Source: Rhodobacter sp. (GTDB taxonomy: Bacteria > Pseudomonadota > Alphaproteobacteria > Rhodobacterales > Rhodobacteraceae). From it: a stretch of DNA of 64,000 nt. The notes below the pieces were generated by a model, which made no database searches, was not told the origin of the DNA, and worked only from the letters and a program-made list of their open reading frames with translations. The stretch is from the NCBI GenBank assembly GCA_020637515.1, contig JACKKG010000001.1, positions 930,001 through 994,000 on the forward strand, given 5' to 3'. This document shows positions 10,360 through 18,842 of this stretch, piece by piece (position 1 is the stretch's first letter; the number at the start of each line of letters is the position of its first letter). Position numbers and translations under genes: made by a program.

Positions 10360-10521
10360 GAGGATCCTCCATTTCCGAGCCTGTTTAACGGGTTAAGAAA
10401 CGCGCTGCATCAGCAAAGTGGCGGCGACATATTCCTGCGAAACCCGATGCGCAGTTGAATTATTGTTGCGCTGCACCTGCGAAGTCGCTATCCGCTTTGG
10501 CAGTATCGAAAGGAGTCTCCC
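10360..10521. promoter_or_regulatory. Divergent promoter region, TauE-like gene / mcd
   Basis: 162 bp. An 8-bp direct repeat CCTGCGAA occurs at 10434-10441 and 10476-10483 (42 bp apart, four helical turns), which could be an activator site for mcd. AAAGGAG at 10509-10515 is the mcd ribosome-binding site. Nothing else was recognised. Confidence 0.35.
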
Positions 10522-12192
10522 ATGCCCCACGACGGCCAGGACCGGACCGCCCCCGCCCCGCTGATGGACGATCTGCAAACCCGTGTCGCCGCGCTTCAGG
10601 CGCCGCTCGACGCGCTGCTGGCCACCGCGACAGACCGCGTGCGGGCCATGGTCAGCGCCGGTGGCAAGGTCTCGGGCGGGCTGATCGACGCGAACCAGCG
10701 CGCCGCGCACGGGTTGGCCTGGCTGGCCACCTATGTCGAGGCGATCCGCCAGATGTCGGCCTGGGCCGCGCGGCTGTCCGACACCGGCGCCTTTGGCGAG
10801 ATCGAGGCCCTGCTGTTGCAGATCGGCGCGGGCGAGTATCTGGCACAGATTCTGGGCGGCATTCCGATGAACCAGGGCGAGATCCTGCGCCCCTCGGATA
10901 TCGGGCTGGCGGCGGGCGATCTGGCGTCACTGGCGGACCAGCCGGTTTTGTCGGGCAACAGCCCCGCCGCGCGCGCCCGCCTGGTCGCGCTGATGCGCCA
11001 GAACCATGGCCGCGCGACCTTTGGCGCGACGGGCCTGGACGAAGAGCTGGAGATGATCCGCGACCAATTCCGCCGCTTTGCCGATGAAAAGGTGGCGCCG
11101 TTCGCGCATGACTGGCACCTCAAGGACGATTTCATCCCGATGGAGATCATCGAGGACCTGGCCGACATGGGTGTCTTTGGCCTGACCATCCCCGAGAACC
11201 TGGGCGGCCTCGGGCTGTCCAAGGCCTCGATGGTCGTCGTGTCCGAGGAACTGTCGCGCGGCTATATCGGTGTCGGCTCGTTGGGCACGCGCTCGGAAAT
11301 CGCGGCCGAACTGATCCTGGCCGGCGGCACCGACGCGCAGAAATCCGAATGGTTGCCCAAGATCGCCTCGGCCGAGATCCTGCCGACGGCCGTGTTCACG
11401 GAACCGAACACGGGTTCTGACCTGGGCAGCCTGCGGACCCGCGCGGTCAAGGTGGGCGACGATTACGAGGTGACCGGCAACAAGACCTGGATCACCCACG
11501 CCGCGCGCACCCATGTCATGACCCTGCTGGCGCGCACCGACCCGAACACCACGGATTATCGCGGCCTGTCGATGTTCCTGGCCGAAAAGGCCCCCGGCAC
11601 CGACGAGAACCCCTTTCCCACCCCCGGCATGACGGGCGGCGAGATCGAAGTCCTGGGTTACCGCGGGATGAAGGAATACGAACTGGGGTTCGACGGGTTC
11701 AAGGTGAAGGGCGAGAACCTTCTGGGCGGCGAAGAGGGCAAGGGTTTCAAGCAGCTCATGCAGACCTTTGAAAGCGCCCGCATCCAGACCGCGGCCCGCG
11801 CCATCGGCGTGGCGCAGAACGCGCTCGAGGTCGGGATGCAATACGCCGAGGACCGCAAGCAATTCGGCCGCGCGATCATCGACTTCCCGCGTGTCGCCGA
11901 CAAGTTGGCGATGATGGCGGTCGAGATCATGATCGCCCGGCAACTGACCTATTTCAGCGCCTGGCAAAAGGATCACGACAAACGCTGCGACCTCGAGGCC
12001 GGCATGGCGAAACTGCTGGGCGCCCGCGTGGCCTGGGCGGCGGCGGACAACGCGCTGCAAATCCATGGCGGCAACGGGTTCGCGCTGGAATACCAGATCA
12101 GCCGCATCCTGTGCGACGCGCGTATTCTCAACATCTTCGAAGGCGCGGGCGAGATCCAGGCGCAGGTCATCGCCCGCCGTCTTCTGGGCTAG
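10522..12192 (+). CDS. mcd: (2S)-methylsuccinyl-CoA dehydrogenase
   Basis: FAD-dependent acyl-CoA dehydrogenase oxidising (2S)-methylsuccinyl-CoA to mesaconyl-CoA in the ethylmalonyl-CoA pathway for acetyl-CoA assimilation. The 556-residue product is about 170 residues longer than ordinary acyl-CoA dehydrogenases. The extra helical N-terminal domain (about 1-165) precedes a standard core (ELEMIRDQFRRFADEKVAPF, VFTEPNTGSDLGSLRTRA, ALQIHGGNGFALEYQ, NIFEGAGEIQ). This length and N-terminal domain are characteristic of Mcd and separate it from isovaleryl- or glutaryl-CoA dehydrogenases. The start ATG follows AAAGGAG. Other pathway genes (ccr, ecm, mch) are not in the window. Confidence 0.9.
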   Translation: MPHDGQDRTAPAPLMDDLQTRVAALQAPLDALLATATDRVRAMVSAGGKVSGGLIDANQRAAHGLAWLATYVEAIRQMSAWAARLSDTGAFGEIEALLLQIGAGEYLAQILGGIPMNQGEILRPSDIGLAAGDLASLADQPVLSGNSPAARARLVALMRQNHGRATFGATGLDEELEMIRDQFRRFADEKVAPFAHDWHLKDDFIPMEIIEDLADMGVFGLTIPENLGGLGLSKASMVVVSEELSRGYIGVGSLGTRSEIAAELILAGGTDAQKSEWLPKIASAEILPTAVFTEPNTGSDLGSLRTRAVKVGDDYEVTGNKTWITHAARTHVMTLLARTDPNTTDYRGLSMFLAEKAPGTDENPFPTPGMTGGEIEVLGYRGMKEYELGFDGFKVKGENLLGGEEGKGFKQLMQTFESARIQTAARAIGVAQNALEVGMQYAEDRKQFGRAIIDFPRVADKLAMMAVEIMIARQLTYFSAWQKDHDKRCDLEAGMAKLLGARVAWAAADNALQIHGGNGFALEYQISRILCDARILNIFEGAGEIQAQVIARRLLG

Positions 12193-12195
12193 GGC

Positions 12196-12672
12196 TCAGC
12201 GCCGCGGCGGAACCATCGAGTCCGCCTCGGGGGTCATGTCCTCGGCCAGCGGCAGCGTGCCGCTGGCAGCGATGCCGGGGCCAGCGGCCGGTTCGTCGCG
12301 CGCCTGGATCCACGCCTTGGCGGCCTCCAGTTCGGCCCGCGGAAAGGTCCGCACCGGGCAGGGCATCAGCGGCGCGAACATCCGCACGCCGTTGCGGATC
12401 CAGCCGGCATCGCTGACCACAGCGACGCGGGCGAATTTCGACAGGTGTTCGACCCCGACCTTGGCGTCCTGGACCATCGCGCCCAGCGTGTAGCCGGCGA
12501 AATCCTCGCCCAGGACATAGAGCAGCTTGACCTTGCCCTCGGCGGCGATGCGCGCCTCGATCGCGGGGATCAGTTCCCTGGTATAGGCGTCGTGGTCGAT
12601 CTCGCCCGAGGCTTCAAAGGCCAGCGTATCGGCGGGGAAACCATCGAGCAGCCGGAAATGACCGTGAGTCAT
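12196..12672 (-). CDS. SpoIIAA/STAS-like protein (DUF3478 type)
   Basis: A 158-residue product. Residues 1-125 look like the SpoIIAA-like fold (SGEIDHDAYTRELIPAIEARI, KLLYVLGEDFAGYTLGAMVQD, RVAVVSDAGWIRNGVRMFAPLM), a family of lipid-binding or anti-anti-sigma-like domains of unclear function. The C-terminal 30 residues are low complexity and Pro/Ala rich. The ATG at 12672 has AAGGAG seven bases upstream; the longer open frame upstream is not supported. It converges with mcd, with a 3-bp gap. Confidence 0.68.
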   Translation of the reverse strand: MTHGHFRLLDGFPADTLAFEASGEIDHDAYTRELIPAIEARIAAEGKVKLLYVLGEDFAGYTLGAMVQDAKVGVEHLSKFARVAVVSDAGWIRNGVRMFAPLMPCPVRTFPRAELEAAKAWIQARDEPAAGPGIAASGTLPLAEDMTPEADSMVPPRR

Positions 12673-12754
12673 GGCAAAGCTCCTTTCGTCGGGGTTGTGG
12701 CACGATACTAACCCCATCCCGACGCGACAGGCCAAACCAAACCTTCGTGACGGC

Positions 12755-13999
12755 TCAGACCGGGCCGGCCGTTCCGCGGCGCACCCGCGCTGCCGGGGCC
12801 ACGCCCAGCATCGGATGCAACCGCGACGCCAGAACGAACATCGCCGCCATCCCCAGTCCGACCACCCCAAAGATGCCCTGGATCGGTGCGACCATCAGCA
12901 CCAGCGCGCCGACGCCCGGCGTCATGATCCCCGAAACGTCGCGAAAGCTGGAATAGACGGCGGCCATTTCCGTGCGCTCACTGGGTTTCACCGCCATCAG
13001 AAAGGGCAACCCGCCCGACACGTCCAGCAAGATCAGGAACCCCGACGCCAGGAACAGGCAGGCCACCGCCAGCACCGGCACCGGCGAGACCGCCGCCAGC
13101 AGGAACCCGCAGGCCGCGCAGAAAAAGCCGGTGCGCACCGCGACCCGCACGCTGTGTCGCTGCACCCAGCGCAGCATCAGGGGCGTGACGAACAGGAACC
13201 CGTTGGTGACCGACACCAGAACGCCGCCCAACTCGGCGTTCAGCCCGTTCTCGATGGCGTAGATCGGCAGATAGACGATATAGCCCCACCAGCCGCAGGA
13301 CCGCAGCACCGCGAACAGCCAGCCCGCGATCAACCGGGGCTGGGCAAAGAACCGGCCCAGAAAGGCCAGCGGGTTGGGCGCCGTGCCGCGCGCCTTCTGG
13401 ATCAGCTTGCCGTTGCCCAGCCTCAGCCACCAGAAGACGGCGATCTGCACCAGCGCGAAACACGCCGCCATCAGAAACGGGATCGGCTCCCACAGGCGAT
13501 ACAGCGCGACTCCGCTGACCGGGCCGGCGGTCCAGGACAGCGCCCCATAGAACATGCGCAGGGTCTCGGTGCGGCCCAGGTCGTTCTTGGCGACATAGTC
13601 CAGCACATAGGCGTTCAGGCAGATGAAGCAGGTCACCGTCGCCAGCGTGCAGGCAACCAGCGCGGGCACGATCATCAGCCCGCCCACGGCGCCGCACAGA
13701 CCGCCGACCAGATACAGGCTGGCGCCCAGCGTATACAGCCAGCGGCGCGGAATCGCCCTGTTGACCCAGGGCAGCAGCAACCCCACGCACAAGGACGTCA
13801 GCCCGATCGCGAAATACACCCGCGAGACATGCCCCGCGTCGCCCAGCGCCCGATACATCGCCAGCGGGAACACCGATAGCAGCGTGCCCCGGATCATCGC
13901 CTCGATCCCCGACAACGTGGCAAAGGCGCGCGCGCCCGGTTTGCGGGCAGCGCCGGCGGGCGGGTGCCGCAGCCACTCGGGGATGGAGCGTTCGAACAT
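12755..13999 (-). CDS. MFS transporter
   Basis: Inner-membrane permease of 414 residues with about 12 hydrophobic segments and a basic central loop (WWLRLGNGKLIQKARG) between the two six-helix halves, the plan of the major facilitator superfamily. Loop 2-3 contains NRAIPRRWLYTLGA, matching the basic RxxxR-type loop. The substrate cannot be told from sequence. It lies downstream of folC on the same strand, separated by 245 bp containing a hairpin repeat, so it probably has its own promoter. Confidence 0.82.
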   Translation of the reverse strand: MFERSIPEWLRHPPAGAARKPGARAFATLSGIEAMIRGTLLSVFPLAMYRALGDAGHVSRVYFAIGLTSLCVGLLLPWVNRAIPRRWLYTLGASLYLVGGLCGAVGGLMIVPALVACTLATVTCFICLNAYVLDYVAKNDLGRTETLRMFYGALSWTAGPVSGVALYRLWEPIPFLMAACFALVQIAVFWWLRLGNGKLIQKARGTAPNPLAFLGRFFAQPRLIAGWLFAVLRSCGWWGYIVYLPIYAIENGLNAELGGVLVSVTNGFLFVTPLMLRWVQRHSVRVAVRTGFFCAACGFLLAAVSPVPVLAVACLFLASGFLILLDVSGGLPFLMAVKPSERTEMAAVYSSFRDVSGIMTPGVGALVLMVAPIQGIFGVVGLGMAAMFVLASRLHPMLGVAPAARVRRGTAGPV

Positions 14000-14081
14000 C
14001 GGGGGGCCTCCTGTCCGTCAGCCCAACCGATCCAACCGCCGCTGTCGCTCTCGCCAGCGACGCCGACAAGGTCGCATTTCG

Positions 14082-14159
14082 CCCGCCCCTTCTTTGTGCC
14101 GGAAATATCCTCGGGGGGTGAATTCGCGGCACGCGAAGAGGGGGGCAGACAGCCCCCCT
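14082..14159 (-). repeat. Modular hairpin repeat, copy A (78 bp, identical to copy C)
   Basis: This 78-bp stretch is the exact reverse complement of 32594-32671. Read on the minus strand it begins 85 nt after the folC stop with a hairpin (AGGGGGGC, loop TGTCT, GCCCCCCT), then a linker with an inner inverted repeat (TTCGCG..CGCGAA) and ends with the core GAGGATATTTCCGGCACAAA and GAAGGGGCGGG. The same core occurs in copies B and D. A transcription-ending or RNA-stabilising role is likely. The 85 bp towards folC is also GC rich and can fold, but shows nothing identifiable. Confidence 0.85.
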
Positions 14160-14244
14160 GCCGCGCGGCGCGCGTCCGCGCCGCGCCGGGTCGCCCGAGG
14201 GCTGCGGCCTGGAAGGCCGCCGGCCGAGGGCGAAACCCCCCCGC

Positions 14245-15519
14245 TTACCCGTTTTCGCGCAGGATCGAACCCGCCAGATACAGCGAGCCGCAGATCAGCA
14301 CCCGCGCTTCGGGGGTCGTTCGGGCGATGGTCTCCAGCGCCGCAAGGACCGTGTCGGCCGTGTCCGCCTGCAACCCCGCAGCGCGCGCCGCGGTGGCGGT
14401 CTCGTCGGCGCTGAGCGTGTTTGACTCGCCCGGGATGGAAACCGCGGACAGCGTCTGCGCGTGACCGGCCAGCGGGCGCATGAACCCCACAACGTCCTTT
14501 GTGTTCAACATCCCGCAGATCAGCCGGGTCGGTCGCGGCGGCAGCCGGTCCAGCGTCGCCGCGATCGCCTCGCCAGCCGCCGGGTTGTGCCCCCCGTCCA
14601 GCCACAGTTCGATGCCCGGCGCGGCGGTGACCAGCGGGCCTTCCTTCAGCCGCTGCATCCGCGCCGGCCAGAAGGCGCGCGTCACCGCCGCCTCGCAGGC
14701 CGTTTCCCCGAAACCCAGCGTTCTGAGCGCGGCCAGCGCGGCGCCGGCGTTCTCGATCTGATGCACCCCCGGCAGGTTCGGCAGCGGCAGGTCCACAAGC
14801 CCGCGCTCGTCCTCGAACACCAGCCGGCCCCGCTCTTCGCGGGCGGTCCACTGCTGGCCCGAGGCGATCAGCGGCGCCCCCAGTCGCGCGGCACGGGCCT
14901 CGATGACCTCCAGCGCGGCTTCGCGTTGCGGGCCGACGACGCAGGGCACCCCGCGTTTCATGATCCCCGCCTTTTCGCCCGCGATCTCGGCCAGTGTCTC
15001 GCCCAGATACTGCTGGTGGTCGATGGACACCGGGGTGATGATCGTCAGCGCGGGTTTCTCGACGACATTCGTCGCATCCAGCCGCCCGCCCAGCCCCACT
15101 TCGAGCAGCAGGTAATCGGCCGGGGTCCGCGCAAAGGCCAGGATCGCCGCGCAGGTGGTGATCTCGAAGAAGGTGATCGGCGCGCCGCCATTCTTCGCGT
15201 AGCATTCGTCCAGCAGTGCTGTCAGCGCGGGTTCCGAGATCAGCGTGCCCGCCACCCGGATCCGTTCGTGAAACCGTGCCAGATGCGGCGAGGTATAGGC
15301 GTGAACGCGCTTGCCCTCGGCCTCGAGCCCGGCGCGAATCATCGCCTGGGTCGAGCCCTTTCCATTGGTGCCGGCGACGTGGATCACCGGCGGAAGCGCG
15401 TTCTGGGGATTGCCCAGCGCATCGAGAAGCGACCACACGCGATCCAGCGTGAGGTCGATGATCTTGGGGTGCAGCGCCATCATCCGCTGGAGGATGGCGT
15501 CGGAATTGGGGCTGGTCAC
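14245..15519 (-). CDS. folC: Bifunctional folylpolyglutamate synthase / dihydrofolate synthase
   Basis: Adds glutamate to dihydropteroate and to folates. The 424-residue product shows the Mur-ligase-like ATP motif VAGTNGKGSTQAM at about 47-59, the folate loop TSPHLARFHERIRVAG, the FEITTCAAILAF helix and the LEVGLGGRLDATNV motif, plus a C-terminal domain with GGHNPAAGEAIAATL. It lies 38 bp downstream of accD on the same strand, the usual accD-folC pairing. Confidence 0.95.
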   Translation of the reverse strand: MTSPNSDAILQRMMALHPKIIDLTLDRVWSLLDALGNPQNALPPVIHVAGTNGKGSTQAMIRAGLEAEGKRVHAYTSPHLARFHERIRVAGTLISEPALTALLDECYAKNGGAPITFFEITTCAAILAFARTPADYLLLEVGLGGRLDATNVVEKPALTIITPVSIDHQQYLGETLAEIAGEKAGIMKRGVPCVVGPQREAALEVIEARAARLGAPLIASGQQWTAREERGRLVFEDERGLVDLPLPNLPGVHQIENAGAALAALRTLGFGETACEAAVTRAFWPARMQRLKEGPLVTAAPGIELWLDGGHNPAAGEAIAATLDRLPPRPTRLICGMLNTKDVVGFMRPLAGHAQTLSAVSIPGESNTLSADETATAARAAGLQADTADTVLAALETIARTTPEARVLICGSLYLAGSILRENG

Positions 15520-15557
15520 GATCGAAAGGCCGCTGTCAGAGGGACGGGGAAACGGGC

Positions 15558-16529
15558 TTACTTCTTTTTCGACTCGGGCTTTGGCTTGGCCGGGTCCTGG
15601 GTCTTTTCCGGGGCGGCCGGCGCGGCGGCGGCCGGCGCGGTCTCAGGGTCCGGCGCGGGCAGTTCGCCCTGGACCGCAGGCGGCAGGCCCAGCAGCATCC
15701 GCGTGATCACGATCAGTTCGTCGCGCATCTGCTTTCGATGGGTCACGCGGTCCAGCATCCCGTGGTCCAGCAGATATTCGGCGCGCTGGAACCCTTCGGG
15801 CAGTTTCTCGCGGATGGTCTGTTCGATGACCCGGGGGCCGGCAAAGCAGATCAGTGCGTTCGGCTCGGCGATCTGGATGTCGCCCAGCATCGCATAGCTG
15901 GCGGTGACGCCGCCCGTGGTCGGATGGGTCAGCACGCAGATATAGGGCAGTCCGGCCTCTTTCAGCATTTGCAGGGCGACCGTGGTGCGCGGCATCTGCA
16001 TCAGCGACAGGATCCCCTCCTGCATCCGCGCCCCGCCGGCGGCGGCAAAGACGATCAGCGGCGCGCGGCGCTCGATGGCGCGTTCGCAAGCGGCGATCAG
16101 GGCGTTTCCGACGAACATCCCCATGGACCCGCCCATGAAGCTGAAATCCTGCGCCGCGCAGACGACCGGAGTGCGGCCGATCTCGCCCTCGGCGACCAGC
16201 ATCGCTTCCCGTTCGCCGGTTGCCTTTTGCGCGGCCTTCAGCCGTTCGGGGTATTTCTTCTGGTCGCGGAATTGCAAGGGATCGGCGACCGGATCGGGCA
16301 CTGCCACCTCGGCGAACACACCGCCATCGAACAGCGCCGCGAAGCGCGCGCGCGGGCTGATCGCCATGTGATGGTTGCAGCCGGTGCAGACCTGCAGATT
16401 GTCCGTCAACTCGCGGTGAAACAGCATCGTGCCGCACTCGGGGCATTTCGACCACAGGTTCTCGGGCACCTCGCGGCGCGAGAACAACGAGTTGATCGTC
16501 GGCCGGACATAGTTGGTGATCCAGTTCAT
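15558..16529 (-). CDS. accD: Acetyl-CoA carboxylase carboxyltransferase subunit beta
   Basis: Transfers the carboxyl group from biotin to acetyl-CoA, together with AccA. The 323-residue product starts MNWITNYVRP and carries the zinc ribbon (CPECGTMLFH..CTGCNHH) at about 28-53, followed by the crotonase-fold carboxyltransferase core (GSMGMFVGNAL, AAAGGARMQEG, LTHPTTGGVTASYAMLGD). An Ala/Pro/Lys-rich tail of about 38 residues ends the protein. The ATG at 16529 was chosen because upstream in-frame sequence is unlike AccD. Confidence 0.96.
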   Translation of the reverse strand: MNWITNYVRPTINSLFSRREVPENLWSKCPECGTMLFHRELTDNLQVCTGCNHHMAISPRARFAALFDGGVFAEVAVPDPVADPLQFRDQKKYPERLKAAQKATGEREAMLVAEGEIGRTPVVCAAQDFSFMGGSMGMFVGNALIAACERAIERRAPLIVFAAAGGARMQEGILSLMQMPRTTVALQMLKEAGLPYICVLTHPTTGGVTASYAMLGDIQIAEPNALICFAGPRVIEQTIREKLPEGFQRAEYLLDHGMLDRVTHRKQMRDELIVITRMLLGLPPAVQGELPAPDPETAPAAAAPAAPEKTQDPAKPKPESKKK

Positions 16530-16599
16530 CGAAGCCCCCGAGGTTGGCGCGACCGTGATCGCGCGACCCAGATAAGCCCCGCGCGCCGCGAATGCAACA

Positions 16600-17484
16600 T
16601 CAGCGGCGGCGCAGCCAGGCAACGCAGGCCAGCCAGACCAGCGCCAGGACCGCCATGTCGGCCAGCATCAGAGGTCTGAGCATCGTGTCGGGCACCGGCC
16701 CGCCCCGAACCCGGAACAGCGCCAGCCCGGTCAGCGTGTTCGACAGGCTCAGCACCAAGATCGCCATCGCGTTGTTGGCGAAATGCAGCCCCCAGGCCAG
16801 GCCCAGCGACCCCGTGCGCGCCGTCAGATCCGAGGCGACCAGCCCGAACAGCCCGGCCGCCAGCACCATCAGCCAAAGGTCCCCCCCCGAGGCCGAGCCG
16901 TAATGCGCCAGGCCGAACAGGATCGTCGGCACCGTCAGGTAGATCAGCGGGCGGCCAAAGCGCGCCGCCAGTTGGCCCTGAACATAGCCGCGAAACACCA
17001 GTTCCTCGGCCCCGGTCTGAATCAGCAGCCCCAGCACCGCCACCGGCAACCAGCGCGCCCACTCCTGCGGCGGCAGGTTCAGCTCCAGCGCCGGCAGGAC
17101 CGGCAGCATCGCCAGGGTCAGCGCCCCCCCGACCAGGGTCAGGATCGCGACGCCGGCCACGAAATCGCGCAGCACCAGCGCCGGGCGGCCGGTCGCGCTG
17201 GCCAGACCGCGCCCATGCAGAACCCGCAGCACCCACCAGACGCCCAGCCAAGCCCCCGCAAAGCTGGCCAGCATCAGCACCACAGCGCCGGGATCGGCGG
17301 CCCGCGCCATCCGCGCCAGATGCGATTCCAGCCCGTCAAGACCGCCCAGAAGCCACAGCCCGACACCGATCGCGACCATCCACAGCCCATAGGTGGCCAC
17401 GATCAGGCCAAAGCCCAGCACCGTGCGCCAAAGCTGGGACCGAGGGCGCGCCCGGGCGATCAGCGCGGCATAGGCGGGGCTCAT
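16600..17484 (-). CDS. CPBP-family intramembrane metalloprotease-like protein
   Basis: A 294-residue membrane protein with about eight hydrophobic segments. The Abi/CPBP (Rce1-like) motifs are visible: the EE pair in TGAEELVFRGYVQG at about residue 159, FxxxH in FGLAHYG, and GLHFANNAMA containing the third motif. Bacterial members are presumed prenyl-protein-type proteases or bacteriocin self-immunity proteins; the substrate is unknown. The ATG overlaps the tag stop by one base (TGATG), so they form a two-gene unit. Confidence 0.85.
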   Translation of the reverse strand: MSPAYAALIARARPRSQLWRTVLGFGLIVATYGLWMVAIGVGLWLLGGLDGLESHLARMARAADPGAVVLMLASFAGAWLGVWWVLRVLHGRGLASATGRPALVLRDFVAGVAILTLVGGALTLAMLPVLPALELNLPPQEWARWLPVAVLGLLIQTGAEELVFRGYVQGQLAARFGRPLIYLTVPTILFGLAHYGSASGGDLWLMVLAAGLFGLVASDLTARTGSLGLAWGLHFANNAMAILVLSLSNTLTGLALFRVRGGPVPDTMLRPLMLADMAVLALVWLACVAWLRRR

Positions 17485-18089
17485 CACGCCCGTCCCGGCG
17501 GGACGAACCCGGCCCGCAGTGCCGCCGCCCGGGCCCGCTGCGCGCAGCCCTCGGCGTGGTCGTTGATCAGCCCCATGGCCTGCATGAAGGCGTGCACCGT
17601 CGTTGGCCCGACGAATTTCCAGCCCCGTTTCTTCAGGTCCCGCGACAGCGCCAGCGATGCCGGCGAGATCGCCGCGCCGTGTTCGGGGGGCTCCTCGGGT
17701 TCGAAGCTCCAGACATGCGCGGCGAGCGAGCCCGTTTCGGCGACCAGTTCCAGCATCCGCCGGGCGTTGTTGACGGTGGCCTCGATCTTGCCGCGATGGC
17801 GCACGATTCCCGCGTCCGCCAGCAGCCGCGCGACATCGCTCTCGGTAAAGGCCGCCACCTGCTCCGGATCGAACCCGGCAAAGGCAGTCCGGAAATTCTC
17901 GCGCTTTTCCAGGATGGTGCGCCAGCTCAGGCCGGATTGAAACGATTCCAGGCACAGCTTTTCGAACAGCCTGCGATCATCCGCCACGGGATAGCCCCAG
18001 TCGTGATCGTGATAGGTGACATATTGGTCGGTCGCCACGCACCAGGCGCAGCGCGGCTGGCCATCGGGGCCGGGAAGGATCTTTGTCAT
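17484..18089 (-). CDS. tag: DNA-3-methyladenine glycosylase I
   Basis: Excises 3-methyladenine from alkylated DNA. The 201-residue product has the Tag signature: the zinc-binding CAWCVATDQYVTYHDHDWGYP near the N-terminus, LCLESFQSGLSWRTIL, a helix-hairpin-helix-like region, and FVGPTTVHAFMQAMGLINDH with the conserved Cys/His of the zinc snap towards the C-terminus. It is translationally coupled to the CPBP membrane protein gene downstream. Confidence 0.95.
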   Translation of the reverse strand: MTKILPGPDGQPRCAWCVATDQYVTYHDHDWGYPVADDRRLFEKLCLESFQSGLSWRTILEKRENFRTAFAGFDPEQVAAFTESDVARLLADAGIVRHRGKIEATVNNARRMLELVAETGSLAAHVWSFEPEEPPEHGAAISPASLALSRDLKKRGWKFVGPTTVHAFMQAMGLINDHAEGCAQRARAAALRAGFVPPGRA

Positions 18090-18158
18090 ACCTGTCCTCT
18101 TGGGTTCCCGGGCATTGTCGGGGAAACTGGCGGCAGGTCAATCGCGCGGGGGCACATC

Positions 18159-18842
18159 ATGGCGGAATGGAGCGAATTCGCGGGGGCCATGCTGGTCTTC
18201 ATCGGGTCGCATGCGCTGACCGCCCGGCCAGCGTGGAAATCGGCGCTGGTGGCGCGGCTGGGTCATGCCGGGTTCGGTCTGCTCTATTCGGCGCTGTCGA
18301 TCGGGTTGCTGGCATGGGTGATCGTTGCCGCCGGGCGCGCACCCTTTGTGCCGCTCTGGCCGCCGGGTCGCTGGCAGGTCTGGCTGGCGCTGGGGCTGAT
18401 GCTGGCGGCATCGCTGCTGGGCGCGGGGGCGCTGGGCGGGGTGAACCCCCTGTCTTTCGGGTCACGCGGGGCGCCGTTCGACCCCGAGCATCCTGGCATC
18501 GCCGGGATCCATCGCCACCCGCTGTTGCTGGCGCTGGCGCTGTGGGCGCTGGCGCATCTGATCGCCAACGGCGATCTGGCGCATGTCCTGCTGTTCGGGC
18601 CGATGGGGGTGTTTGCGCTGCTGGGCATGGCCGCCATCGACCGACGCAAGCGGCGCACGCTGCCCGACTGGCACCGCCTGGCGCGGAACACCTCGCTGAT
18701 CCCGCTGGCGCCGCTGCTCACCGGGCGATGGCGTCCCGGGCGATTCGCGCTGCCCGAGGCGGTGGCCGGGGTCCTGGTCTGGGCGCTGCTGCTGTGGCTG
18801 CACCCGATGGTGATCGGCCCCGACCCGCTGGCCGGGCTTTAG
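18159..18842 (+). CDS. NnrU family membrane protein
   Basis: A 227-residue integral membrane protein with about six hydrophobic segments, matching NnrU (IGSHALTARPAWKSAL, YSALSIGLLAWVIVAAGRAP, HPLLLALALWALAHLIANGD, FGPMGVFALLGMAAIDRRKR). NnrU is named from denitrification clusters, and relatives such as 15-cis-zeta-carotene isomerase bind heme. No nir or nor gene is nearby. The start at 18159 (ATGGCGGAATGG) is chosen because upstream in-frame sequence runs antisense through tag. The 3' end overlaps the converging CoxG-like gene by 4 bp. Confidence 0.8.
   Translation: MAEWSEFAGAMLVFIGSHALTARPAWKSALVARLGHAGFGLLYSALSIGLLAWVIVAAGRAPFVPLWPPGRWQVWLALGLMLAASLLGAGALGGVNPLSFGSRGAPFDPEHPGIAGIHRHPLLLALALWALAHLIANGDLAHVLLFGPMGVFALLGMAAIDRRKRRTLPDWHRLARNTSLIPLAPLLTGRWRPGRFALPEAVAGVLVWALLLWLHPMVIGPDPLAGL

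Noticed and set aside
12673..12870. Upstream extension of the SpoIIAA-like gene
   Set aside because: The extension is Trp/Arg/Cys-rich non-protein-like sequence and the internal ATG has a clear ribosome-binding site.
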